Shown: one piece after another, positions 53,119-61,694 of the stretch | Layout of the letters: each line of letters starts with the position of its first letter | Numbering within the stretch: the first letter of the stretch is position 1 | Translations under genes and position numbers: made by a program | Assembly: GCF_000973105.1 (NCBI RefSeq) | Contig: NC_015844.1 | Span: 3,344,501 to 3,408,500 of the forward strand | Direction: 5' to 3' | Source: Zobellia galactanivorans | GTDB taxonomy: Bacteria > Bacteroidota > Bacteroidia > Flavobacteriales > Flavobacteriaceae | DNA: 64,000 nt | The notes under the pieces: generated by a model | Databases searched by the model: none | Told to the model about the DNA's origin: nothing | Seen by the model: only the letters and a program-made list of their open reading frames with translations

Positions 53119-54201
53119 ATGAGAAGAATTTTCATGCTCATGGGCTTGGCTGTGCTATTGCTTCACTCAAGTTGTAAATCGGAAAAAAAACACCAAGAAT
53201 CGGAAACAAAATTTTTGGTAACCAGCCCCTTAAAGAAAGATACCACCATAATTAACGAATACGTTTGTCAAATACAGTCTATAAGACACATTGAACTCAG
53301 GTCGCAAGAACGGGGCTATCTGGAAAAAGTGTTTGTCGATGAAGGCCAGTTCGTAAAGAAAGGCCAGTTACTCTTTCAAATTATGCCCAAACTATATCGG
53401 GCGGAGCAGCAAAAGGCACAAGCGGAAGCCGAAGTGGCAAGAATAGAATATGAAAATACCAAATCGCTGGCAGATAGTAACATAGTATCACAAAACGAAC
53501 TGGCTATGGATAAGGCCAAGCTCGACAAGGCCAATGCGGAATTGGCTTTGGCACAGGTGCATTTGGGCTTTACCGAAATACGTGCACCTTTTGATGGCAT
53601 AATCGACCGCTTTCTTGTCAGGCCGGGTAGTCTAGTTGAAGAAGGGGAGTTGCTTACCAGTTTATCCGACAATGGAAAAATGTGGGTGTACTTTAATGTA
53701 TCAGAACCCGAATATCTTGATTATAAAACCAATTTAAAGGATGATAGCAAGGCTACGGTAAACTTGCTGATGGCCAATCATAGGCAATTTGAACATCCGG
53801 GAATCGTAGAGACTATCGAAGCCGATTTCAACAATGAAACGGGTAACATTCCCTTTAGGGCCACTTTTCCGAACCCCGATGGATTGCTTAGACATGGTGA
53901 AACGGGTAATGTGCTTATGTCGGTTCCATTGAAAGATGCATTGATCATTCCGCAAAAGGCCACCTTTGAGGTGCTCGATAAAAAATATGTTTTTGTAGTG
54001 GACGATACCAATAAGGTCGTGTCAAAAGAAATTACCATTAGCGCCGATATGCAAGACCTTTACGCCGTAAGCGAAGGCTTGAAGGAGGGCGATAAAATTT
54101 TGCTGGAAGGTTTACGTAAGGTTAGGGATAACGATGAGATATCCTACGAGTTTGAAAAGCCCGATGAGGTTCTCGCCCATCTAGAACTTTACTCTGAATA
54201 A
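53119..54201 (+). CDS. RND efflux membrane-fusion protein (periplasmic adaptor)
   Basis: This 360-aa lipoprotein has lipobox HSSC (Cys19). It has the order of HlyD/AcrA adaptors: a beta-strand, then the first lipoyl half (GYLEKVFVDEGQFVKKGQLLFQI, about 60-82); a helical hairpin with coiled coil (about 88-145; EAEVARIEYENTKSLADSNIVSQNELAMDKAKLD); the second lipoyl half (FTEIRAPFDGIIDRFLVRPGSLVEEGELL, about 151-179); and beta-barrel and membrane-proximal domains, with PFRATFPNPDGLLRHGETGNV. It bridges the inner-membrane pump and the outer-membrane channel encoded directly downstream. Start ATG 53119. Confidence 0.94.
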   Translation: MRRIFMLMGLAVLLLHSSCKSEKKHQESETKFLVTSPLKKDTTIINEYVCQIQSIRHIELRSQERGYLEKVFVDEGQFVKKGQLLFQIMPKLYRAEQQKAQAEAEVARIEYENTKSLADSNIVSQNELAMDKAKLDKANAELALAQVHLGFTEIRAPFDGIIDRFLVRPGSLVEEGELLTSLSDNGKMWVYFNVSEPEYLDYKTNLKDDSKATVNLLMANHRQFEHPGIVETIEADFNNETGNIPFRATFPNPDGLLRHGETGNVLMSVPLKDALIIPQKATFEVLDKKYVFVVDDTNKVVSKEITISADMQDLYAVSEGLKEGDKILLEGLRKVRDNDEISYEFEKPDEVLAHLELYSE

Positions 54202-54226
54202 TCTAACGTAAAAAAATAGCAAGAAT

Positions 54227-57200
54227 ATGTTTAACAAATTTATAGAAAGACCAGTGTTGTCCATTGTGATATCACTGTTCATCGTGTTCTTGGGCATGCT
54301 CGCCATCAAGACACTGCCCATATCACAGTTCCCATCCATTGCACCACCAAGGGTAAACGTAAGTATAGCCTATCCAGGGGCGAGTGCCGAGGTATTGGTC
54401 AATTCGGTGCTGATTCCAATGGAGAAATCCATTAACGGAACGCCCGGTATGAAGTACATGACATCCGATGCCACTAGTGCAGGCGAAGCTACCATTCAGG
54501 TTATTTTTGACTTGGGCGTAGATCCCAACCAAGCCGTAGTAAGCGTTAAAAACCGTATCGAGCAGGTTACCAGTCGCTTACCGGAACTGGTTCAGCGTGA
54601 AGGTATCGTTATTTCAAAGGCTCAGCCCAATATGTTGATGTACGTAAACCTGTATAGCGAGGATGAACATGCCGATGAAAAGTTTCTTTACAACTATGCC
54701 AACGTAAATATACTGCCGGAATTAAAGCGGATAAAAGGTATAGGCCTGGCAAAAATATTAGGAAGTCGTCAATATGCCATGAGGGTCTGGTTAAAACCCG
54801 ACCGAATGCGGGCCTATAACGTTTCTACGGAAGAAGTAATGGAAGCCTTGCAAGAGCAGAGCATTATAGGTTCGCCCGGTAGATTGGGCCGTAGTTCGGG
54901 TAAACGCTCACAATCGCTGGAATATGTGCTGACCTATGAAGGGCGGTACAACGAGCCGAAGCAATATCAGGATGTTATCATAAAATCGAATCCTGATGGT
55001 GAAATCCTGTATTTGAAAGATATAGCCGATGTTAATTTGGGAAGTGAGTTTTACGATATCTATTCCAACTTAGACGGGCACCCATCTGCGGCGATTACCT
55101 TAAAACAGACCGCAGGAAGTAATGCGAACGATGTAATTGAAGCGGTTAAGGCTAAATTGGAAGAGATCAAAGGCGATAATTTCCCTAAGGGGATGGATTA
55201 CGAAATCAGTTATGATGTTTCCAGTTTCTTGAACGCCTCCATAGACAAGGTGGTACACACCCTTGGGGAAGCCTTTGTCTTGGTGGCCTTAGTGGTCTTT
55301 ATTTTCTTGGGCGATTGGCGCTCTACCTTGATTCCTACCATAGCGGTTCCCGTTTCCTTGATCGGGGCGTTTTTCTTTATGCAGCTGTTCGGGCTTACGA
55401 TTAACCTTATCACGCTCTTTGCCCTGGTTCTTGCCATTGGTATCGTGGTCGATAACGCTATTGTGGTGGTCGAGGCGGTACACGTAAAAATGGAAGAAGA
55501 CCATCTCTCTCCCTTTAAGGCTTCAAAGATGGTGGTGCACGAAATAAGTGGGGCTATTATCGCCATTACCTTGGTGATGACCGCTGTGTTCATTCCGGTG
55601 TCTTTTATGACCGGACCTGTGGGTGTGTTTTATCGACAGTTCGCCATTACCATGGCCACATCCATTGTTATTTCAGGGGTCGTAGCCTTGACGCTTACCC
55701 CGGTACTTTGTGCGATGATATTGAAAAATAATCATGGGGAACCCAGAAAGAAAAACCTGATGAACCGGTTTTTAGACGGGTTTAATCATCGTTTTGAAAA
55801 GCTGACGGGCAAGTACACCAACTTTCTTAAGTTGATCGTTAACCGGCGGACGGTAACTTTTGGACTTTTGATTGCCTTTTGCGCGGGTATATTTTTTACG
55901 AGTAAGACCTTGCCGACAGGCTTTATCCCGAATGAAGACCAAGGCATGATCTATGCTATTTTACAAACCCCTCCGGGCTCTACTCTTGAGCGGACCAACG
56001 AGGTGTCCCGTAAACTGCAGAAGATAGCGGAAGAGATACCCGGCATCAGGTCGGTATCGGCCTTGGCGGGTTATGAGGTCTTGACAGAGGGACGTGGATC
56101 CAATGCGGGAACCTGTCTCATCAACCTTGAAGACTGGTCGGAACGAGAAATGTCTTCCGTTGAGATCATAGAAGAGCTTGAGGAGAAGGCAAAGGATATT
56201 CCCGGGGCTACCATTGAATTCTTTCAACCACCGGCAGTGCCCGGTTACGGAGCGGCAGGTGGCTTTGCCTTGCGCTTGTTGGACAAGACGAATTCGGGCG
56301 ATTATAAGGCGTTTGAAAAGGTAAACGATGAGTTTATGGCCGCACTGAGAAAGCGAAAAGAGCTTTCGGGTCTATTTACCTTCTTCGCTGCAAATTATCC
56401 GCAATACGAGTTGAAAATCGATAATAAGCTCGCCATGCAAAAAGGGGTATCCATTGCCAACGCCATGGACAACCTTTCCATATTGATCGGTAGTACCTAT
56501 GAACAGGGCTTTGTGCGTTTCGGTAGCTTCTTTAAGGTGTATGTGCAATCGTCGCCCGAGTTTAGAAGGTTGCCGGCCGATGTTATGAAAATGTACGTAA
56601 AGAACGATCATGACGAGATGGTTCCGTATTCGGCTTTTATGAAAATGGAGAAAAAACAAGGGCTGAATGAAATTACCCGCTATAACCTGTATACGACTTC
56701 TTCAATAAACGGATCCCCTGCATCGGGTTACAGTAGTGGTGAGGCCATTGAGGCCATCCAACAAGTGGCGGAAGAGGTATTGCCCCGTGGTTATGGTATC
56801 GATTGGGCCGGACTTTCAAAAGATGAGGTGGGACGTGGTAACGAGGTATTGTACATTTTCTTGATCGTACTGGCCTTCGTCTATATGATCCTTGCCGCAC
56901 AGTACGAGAGTTTCTTATTGCCCTTAGCCGTTATTCTATCATTGCCCGCCGGTGTCTTCGGCTCGTTTATATTGCTTAAGGTAATGGGACTGTCAAATAA
57001 CATTTATGCCCAAGTGGGGCTGGTGATGTTAGTGGGACTTTTAGGTAAAAATGCAGTCCTTATCGTCGAGTTTGCCGTTCAGAAGCACCAACAGGGACTT
57101 TCGGTTCTTGAAGCGGCCATTGCCGGGGCCAAAGAGCGTTTTAGGCCGATTTTGATGACTTCCTTCGCTTTTATAGCAGGATTGATTCCCTTGGTCTTTG

Positions 57201-57433
57201 CTACCGGTCCTGGGGCCATCGGTAACCGTACCATTGGTTCGGCGGCTGCCGGAGGTATGATCGTTGGTACGGTCTTCGGTGTGATTGTGGTACCGGGACT
57301 CTATTACATCTTCGGTACAATCGCGGCGAAACGCAAGTTGATCAAATACGAAGATGAAAACCCATTGTCGGAAGATTACGTTGATAACGATCCCAAACAT
57401 CCCTTGTTGGCAGAGTCTATAGCGGATAAATAA
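54227..57433 (+). CDS. RND multidrug efflux pump, HAE1 (AcrB-like) family
   Basis: This 1068-aa inner-membrane proton-driven pump has 12 transmembrane segments and two large periplasmic loops (about 40-335 and 565-870). Seen: the N-terminal FIERPVLSIVISLFIVFLG; TLPISQFPSIAPPRVNVSIAYPGASA; TM4 with AIGIVVDNAIVVVEAVH (about 403-419); the FIPVSFMTGPVGVFYRQFAIT loop; and TM10 with GLLGKNAVLIVEFA, carrying the conserved Lys. Of the two adjacent TM4 aspartates of AcrB (D407, D408), only the first is kept here (D409); the second is Asn410. It lies 25 bp after the adaptor gene and 22 bp before the channel gene. Substrate unknown; drugs, bile-type compounds or algal phenolics are possible. Confidence 0.95.
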   Translation: MFNKFIERPVLSIVISLFIVFLGMLAIKTLPISQFPSIAPPRVNVSIAYPGASAEVLVNSVLIPMEKSINGTPGMKYMTSDATSAGEATIQVIFDLGVDPNQAVVSVKNRIEQVTSRLPELVQREGIVISKAQPNMLMYVNLYSEDEHADEKFLYNYANVNILPELKRIKGIGLAKILGSRQYAMRVWLKPDRMRAYNVSTEEVMEALQEQSIIGSPGRLGRSSGKRSQSLEYVLTYEGRYNEPKQYQDVIIKSNPDGEILYLKDIADVNLGSEFYDIYSNLDGHPSAAITLKQTAGSNANDVIEAVKAKLEEIKGDNFPKGMDYEISYDVSSFLNASIDKVVHTLGEAFVLVALVVFIFLGDWRSTLIPTIAVPVSLIGAFFFMQLFGLTINLITLFALVLAIGIVVDNAIVVVEAVHVKMEEDHLSPFKASKMVVHEISGAIIAITLVMTAVFIPVSFMTGPVGVFYRQFAITMATSIVISGVVALTLTPVLCAMILKNNHGEPRKKNLMNRFLDGFNHRFEKLTGKYTNFLKLIVNRRTVTFGLLIAFCAGIFFTSKTLPTGFIPNEDQGMIYAILQTPPGSTLERTNEVSRKLQKIAEEIPGIRSVSALAGYEVLTEGRGSNAGTCLINLEDWSEREMSSVEIIEELEEKAKDIPGATIEFFQPPAVPGYGAAGGFALRLLDKTNSGDYKAFEKVNDEFMAALRKRKELSGLFTFFAANYPQYELKIDNKLAMQKGVSIANAMDNLSILIGSTYEQGFVRFGSFFKVYVQSSPEFRRLPADVMKMYVKNDHDEMVPYSAFMKMEKKQGLNEITRYNLYTTSSINGSPASGYSSGEAIEAIQQVAEEVLPRGYGIDWAGLSKDEVGRGNEVLYIFLIVLAFVYMILAAQYESFLLPLAVILSLPAGVFGSFILLKVMGLSNNIYAQVGLVMLVGLLGKNAVLIVEFAVQKHQQGLSVLEAAIAGAKERFRPILMTSFAFIAGLIPLVFATGPGAIGNRTIGSAAAGGMIVGTVFGVIVVPGLYYIFGTIAAKRKLIKYEDENPLSEDYVDNDPKHPLLAESIADK

Positions 57434-57455
57434 ACCACTAACGAAATTTAGAGAA

Positions 57456-58889
57456 ATGTATAAAAGAATAATATATATGGGTTTGGGTATAGCATGTCTA
57501 TCCCTTACGTTTTCATCGTGTAAGAGCCCCGCCGTATTGCAAAAAACGGCGAATACCGCGGTGCCGGAAAGTTATAACGGTTCGCAGGATTCGACCAATA
57601 CGGCTACGGTTACATGGCGCGAATATTTTAAGGATCCCCATTTGCGTAATCTCATAGATACGGCCCTAGCCAATAACCAGGAACTGAATATTGTTTTACA
57701 GGAAATTGCTATCGCCAAGAGTGAAGTAAGGGAAAAGAAAGGAGAGTATCTTCCCTTTGTAGGCCTACGGGCCGGTGCCGGCCTAGAGAAAGTCGGGCGC
57801 TATACCAGTCAAGGTGCCAATGATGCCAATACCGATATACGTCCGGGCGAAGAATTTCCCGAACCCCTGGGAGATTTCTTGATCGGGGCCGAGGCAAGTT
57901 GGGAAATCGATGTTTGGCATAAATTGAGAAATGCCAAAAAAGCAGCCGTTACCCGTTATTTGTCTTCTATCGAAGGACGTAATTTTATGGTGACCAATCT
58001 TATTGCCGAAATTGCCGATTCATACTATGAATTGTTGGCTTTAGACAATCAATTGGCTATCGTTAAGCAGAATATTGATATTCAAAGCAACGCTTTGGAA
58101 ATTGTTAAGCTTCAAAAAGCGGCCGCCAAGGTAAACGAGCTGGCGGTAAAGAAGTTTGAGGCCGAAGTCTTGCATACCAAGAGTTTACAGTTTGAACTGC
58201 AACAGCAAATCGTACAGACCGAAAACAGGATCAACTTTTTGCTCGGGCGTTACCCGCAACCTATTGAAAGGGAATATCAAGGCTTCGAAGACTTGGTGCC
58301 TGAAACGGTACATTTGGGACTTCCGTCGCAATTATTGGCCAATAGGCCCGATATTAAACAGGCGGAACTGGATCTGATGGCGGCAAAACTCGATGTGAAA
58401 GTCGCCAAGGCCCGTTTCTATCCTTCTTTGGGTATTTCCGCCGGTGTGGGCTTTCAGTCATTCAATACCAAGTACCTATTGGAAACACCCGAATCCCTAC
58501 TCTATTCGGTAGTGGGCGATGTAACGGCCCCCTTGATCAATAGGAATGCCATAAAAGCGGCATACTATGGAGCGAGTGCCAAACAGCTGCAGGCAGTCTA
58601 TAATTATGAGCAGACTATTTTGAACGCCTACGTTGAGGTCGTTAACCAGCTGGCCAAAATCGATAATTTGGAAAAAAGTTACGATTTAAGGTCGAAGGAA
58701 GTAGAAGCCCTTACGGCCTCTATCGATATTTCGAATCGACTATTTAAGTCGGCTAGGGCAGACTATATGGAGGTTCTTTTGACCCAACGCGATGCCTTGG
58801 AAGCCAAGGTTGAACTAATAGAGACCAAGCAAAAACAAATGAGCAGCGTGGTTAATGTATACCGTGCTTTGGGCGGCGGTTGGAACTGA
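57456..58889 (+). CDS. Outer-membrane efflux channel lipoprotein (TolC/NodT family)
   Basis: This 477-aa outer-membrane channel has lipobox FSSC (Cys22) and mature start KSPAVLQKTANTAVPE. It has two TolC-like helical repeats: WREYFKDPHLRNLIDTALANNQELNIVLQEI (about 49-79) with AEIADSYYELLALDNQLAIVKQNI, and GLPSQLLANRPDIKQAELDLMAAKLDVKVAKARFYPSLGISAGVGFQ (about 288-334). It completes the tripartite pump with the two genes upstream. It is the last gene of the operon; a terminator follows 30 bp on. Confidence 0.95.
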   Translation: MYKRIIYMGLGIACLSLTFSSCKSPAVLQKTANTAVPESYNGSQDSTNTATVTWREYFKDPHLRNLIDTALANNQELNIVLQEIAIAKSEVREKKGEYLPFVGLRAGAGLEKVGRYTSQGANDANTDIRPGEEFPEPLGDFLIGAEASWEIDVWHKLRNAKKAAVTRYLSSIEGRNFMVTNLIAEIADSYYELLALDNQLAIVKQNIDIQSNALEIVKLQKAAAKVNELAVKKFEAEVLHTKSLQFELQQQIVQTENRINFLLGRYPQPIEREYQGFEDLVPETVHLGLPSQLLANRPDIKQAELDLMAAKLDVKVAKARFYPSLGISAGVGFQSFNTKYLLETPESLLYSVVGDVTAPLINRNAIKAAYYGASAKQLQAVYNYEQTILNAYVEVVNQLAKIDNLEKSYDLRSKEVEALTASIDISNRLFKSARADYMEVLLTQRDALEAKVELIETKQKQMSSVVNVYRALGGGWN

Positions 58890-58920
58890 TTTACTCCTAA
58901 TACACTTTTACTCTTAATTT

Positions 58921-58958
58921 AAAAAGCCATTTCACAAATTCGTGAAATGGCTTTTTTT
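58921..58958. terminator. Bidirectional terminator after the efflux operon
   Basis: A perfect 15-bp stem (AAAAAGCCATTTCAC with GTGAAATGGCTTTTT) closes a 6-nt loop and ends in T7 on the plus strand and A5 on the other side. It lies between the convergent efflux operon and the SMP-30-like gene. Confidence 0.92.
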
Positions 58959-58977
58959 GATTTTGAAAATTTACGGT

Positions 58978-59889
58978 TTACCGTACGCCTTGAACGGTCA
59001 TTTCTAAGGTGTAGACCGAATCCATGGCGGTAATGAAAAGTGTTTTTTGCTCAGCACCCCCAAAGGTTACGTTGGCCGTCCAGCTTTCCGGTACATCGAT
59101 ATGTTCTATTTGTTCGCCTTTTGAATTGAATACCGTAACGCCCTTACCGGTTAGGTAAACATTGCCGCGGTTATCCAAGGTCATACCATCGGAGCCCATA
59201 TCGGTAAATAATTTTTTATTGGAAAGGTTTCCGTTGGCATCAATAGTATACACAAAGGTCTTCTTCGCGCCAATATCGGCTATGTAAAGTGTTTTGCCAT
59301 CCGGCGAACCGATAATACCGTTGGGTTGTTCAAATCCGTTGGCAACTATCCTTGGAACGGTGCTTCCTTTTGGGAGGTAATACACCCTTCGGGCAGTTTG
59401 TTCCGGCTCCGTATGTTCCCACCAAGATCTTTTGTAAAAGGGATCCGTAAAATAAATTCCTCCTGCTAAATCGACCCAAAGATCATTGGGGCCGTTCAGC
59501 TTTTTTCCTTCGTAATCCGCTATAAGCACGGTGACTTTCTTATCTGGGGCAATGCTCCATAATTCGTTCTTTTCATCGGCAGCGGCCAAAAGGTTGCCCA
59601 CATGGTCAAAATAGAGTCCGTTAGACCGTCCTGAGGGCTTCATGTAGTCGGAAACCGTATTGGTGCTGGCATCCCATTTGACAATACGGTCATTGGGCTG
59701 ATCGGTAAAATAAACATCGCCGTTTTTGTCAACGGCAGGCCCTTCGGTAAATTCATATTCCTCCGAGACCAAGCTCAGTTGGGCGTCTTGGGCGATAATT
59801 CCTTTGGGTGTATTGAGTTGTGCCTTGCAGGAAGAGAGCGCCAAAACGGCGAAGACCGATAAAAGGGAGGGTATTCTAATGTTTTTCAT
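58978..59889 (-). CDS. SMP-30/gluconolactonase-family lipoprotein
   Basis: This 303-aa six-bladed propeller has a lipoprotein signal with lipobox LSSC (Cys21). Seen: EFTEGPAVDKNGDVYFTDQPNDRIVKWD (about 47-74), with the metal-binding Glu; GRSNGLYFDHVGNLLAAAD; LNGPNDLWVDLAGGIYFTDPFY (about 131-152), with the metal-binding Asn; QPNGIIGSPDGKTLYIAD; and GSDGMTLDNRGNVYLTG (with the Asp). Family enzymes hydrolyse sugar lactones with Ca2+ or Zn2+. It starts 2 bp after the TIM-barrel isomerase gene, which implies joint work on sugars or polyols, either periplasmic or surface. Confidence 0.9.
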   Translation of the reverse strand: MKNIRIPSLLSVFAVLALSSCKAQLNTPKGIIAQDAQLSLVSEEYEFTEGPAVDKNGDVYFTDQPNDRIVKWDASTNTVSDYMKPSGRSNGLYFDHVGNLLAAADEKNELWSIAPDKKVTVLIADYEGKKLNGPNDLWVDLAGGIYFTDPFYKRSWWEHTEPEQTARRVYYLPKGSTVPRIVANGFEQPNGIIGSPDGKTLYIADIGAKKTFVYTIDANGNLSNKKLFTDMGSDGMTLDNRGNVYLTGKGVTVFNSKGEQIEHIDVPESWTANVTFGGAEQKTLFITAMDSVYTLEMTVQGVR

Positions 59890-59891
59890 GT

Positions 59892-60731
59892 TTAAAGTGC
59901 TTTTAGAAATTTCATGTTGTGCTTCATGCTTTCCATAGGTGTACTGGCATATTCTTCTTGTTCTATAAAAATATGTTTTATGCCCGAGTCTGATTTGTGC
60001 TGTAGCAATGTGGCTATATCAAGGCCGCCCTTACCGAATTCGGTACTTATCTTTTCGTGCATGTTCATGTCTTTTAGATGCCATAGGGGAAAGCGTCCGG
60101 GGTATTTTTTAAAATAATACAAGGGGTCTTTTCCGGCAACGACGACCCAGCCCAAGTCTAGCTCCATATGAACAAGGTCGGGATCCGTATTGTCCATAAG
60201 AACATCGTAAAGTACCTCGCCTTTATCGGATTCGAATTCGTATTCGTGATTGTGGTAACCAAATTTCAAGCCTAATTTTTTACAGGCTTTTCCGGCCTTA
60301 TTGAATGCCTCGGCTACCTTTTTGTAATTCCCGATGTTTTGGCCTTTGCTCGGGAGGGAAGAGCAGATTACATATTCTTGGCCCGATTCAACGGCTTGCC
60401 GCATGGTATCGTCAAAATCCTTATCCAAAGCCACGTGGCCGCTGCAGAGTTGCATGCCCAAACTATCGCAGGTATTCTTCATTTCATTTGGCGATAAGCC
60501 GTAGTAGAGTCCCGCCTTGCTTCGCGCCGATTCTATTTTTTTTATGCCAAGGGCCGCAATTTGTTCTAGGGTGCCTTTAGGGTCTTTGGCCATTTCGTTG
60601 CGAAAGGTGTAGAGCTGTACCCCGTATTTCTCACCGCTAGGCATGGCAAAACCGATGGAGGGTAGTAAAAGGCTTCCGGTAATGCCGAGGCTCGACCGTT
60701 TTACAAAATTTCTTCTATTGGTGTAGATCAT
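59892..60731 (-). CDS. Exported sugar-phosphate isomerase/epimerase-like TIM barrel
   Basis: This 279-aa protein of the xylose-isomerase-like TIM-barrel family carries a probable twin-arginine signal (NRRNFVKRSSLGITGSLLLPSIGFAMP), so it is probably folded before export. Seen: YGVQLYTFRNEMAKDPKGTLEQIAALGIKKIESA (about 36-69); GYHNHEYEFE (about 158-167); HMELDLGWVVVAGKDPLYYFKKYPGRFPLWHLKDM (about 192-226), with metal-ligand Asp/His/Glu; and IKHIFIEQEEY. Such genes are common in Bacteroidota carbohydrate regions, with undefined substrates. It is co-transcribed with the SMP-30-like gene. Confidence 0.88.
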   Translation of the reverse strand: MIYTNRRNFVKRSSLGITGSLLLPSIGFAMPSGEKYGVQLYTFRNEMAKDPKGTLEQIAALGIKKIESARSKAGLYYGLSPNEMKNTCDSLGMQLCSGHVALDKDFDDTMRQAVESGQEYVICSSLPSKGQNIGNYKKVAEAFNKAGKACKKLGLKFGYHNHEYEFESDKGEVLYDVLMDNTDPDLVHMELDLGWVVVAGKDPLYYFKKYPGRFPLWHLKDMNMHEKISTEFGKGGLDIATLLQHKSDSGIKHIFIEQEEYASTPMESMKHNMKFLKAL

Positions 60732-60830
60732 AACTGGGTATGGATAAATCTTGGTAAAGACTCCTAAAATACTCTAAATTTTCGACACGTTAAAAGGTGG
60801 GTCTTTGTACTTTTACCGAAATTTTCGGGT

Positions 60831-61613
60831 ATGAATACGAGAGAGCAAAAACTTCAGGCATTTGACCGTTTACTGACCATTATGGACGAGCTTCGTGAGC
60901 AGTGTCCGTGGGACAAAAAACAGACCATGCAAACCTTGCGGCACTTGACCATTGAAGAGACATATGAACTTGGTGATGCCATTCTCGAAAATGACCTTGA
61001 AGAGGTTAAGAAAGAGCTGGGCGATGTGTTGCTTCATATTGTCTTTTATTCAAAAATAGGGAGTGAGACCGGTGATTTCGATATCGCAGATGTTTGCAAC
61101 AATATATGTGAGAAGTTGATCAACCGTCACCCCCATATTTATGGAGATGTAAAAGTGACCAGTGAAGAAGATGTAAAACGAAACTGGGAAAACATCAAAC
61201 TCAAAGAAGGCAAGGGGAAAACAAGCGTTTTAGAAGGTGTTCCCAAAGGTTTGCCCGCATTGGTAAAGGCCAGTCGTATTCAAGACAAGGTGGCCGGGGT
61301 TGGTTTTGATTGGGAAAAACCCGAACAGGTATGGGAAAAGGTTCAGGAAGAACTCGGTGAATTACAAGCGGAAGTAAAAATAAACGACCAAGATAAAATG
61401 GAATCGGAATTTGGGGATGTCATGTTTGCCATGGTCAATTACGCCCGCTTTCTTAATATCAGTCCGGAAAACGCATTGGAGCGTACCAATAAAAAATTTA
61501 TTGGCCGTTTTCAGTATTTGGAGGGAAAGGCCAAGGAACTGGGGAAAGAGCTTAAGGAAATGACCTTGGCCGAAATGGATGTTTTTTGGGAGGAAGCCAA
61601 ACAGGCACAATAA
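60831..61613 (+). CDS. mazG: Nucleoside triphosphate pyrophosphohydrolase MazG
   Basis: This enzyme hydrolyses NTPs and dNTPs to monophosphates, cleaning the nucleotide pool and affecting the stringent response. The 260 aa contain two MazG domains: the first with QCPWDKKQTMQTLRHLTIEETYELGDAI and EVKKELGDVLLHIVFYSKI (about 20-75), whose E-x-x-E...E-x-x-D residues bind Mg2+; the second with VQEELGELQAEVK and ESEFGDVMFAMVNYARFL (about 171-205). RNWENIKLKEGKGKTSVLEGVPKGLPAL links them. The start is ATG 60831. Confidence 0.96.
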   Translation: MNTREQKLQAFDRLLTIMDELREQCPWDKKQTMQTLRHLTIEETYELGDAILENDLEEVKKELGDVLLHIVFYSKIGSETGDFDIADVCNNICEKLINRHPHIYGDVKVTSEEDVKRNWENIKLKEGKGKTSVLEGVPKGLPALVKASRIQDKVAGVGFDWEKPEQVWEKVQEELGELQAEVKINDQDKMESEFGDVMFAMVNYARFLNISPENALERTNKKFIGRFQYLEGKAKELGKELKEMTLAEMDVFWEEAKQAQ

Positions 61614-61694
61614 AAATAACGCAGTGAACAAGTACAATGACGCCGTTGAAAAAATACTTCGTTTTGTACTTGATTCAGATTAAAGACAACAGTT

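Noticed and set aside
61624-61683. 19-codon GTG open frame (NKYNDAVEKILRFVLDSD) between mazG and the MATE gene
   Set aside because: Too short to support from sequence alone; no clear ribosome site and no known family.
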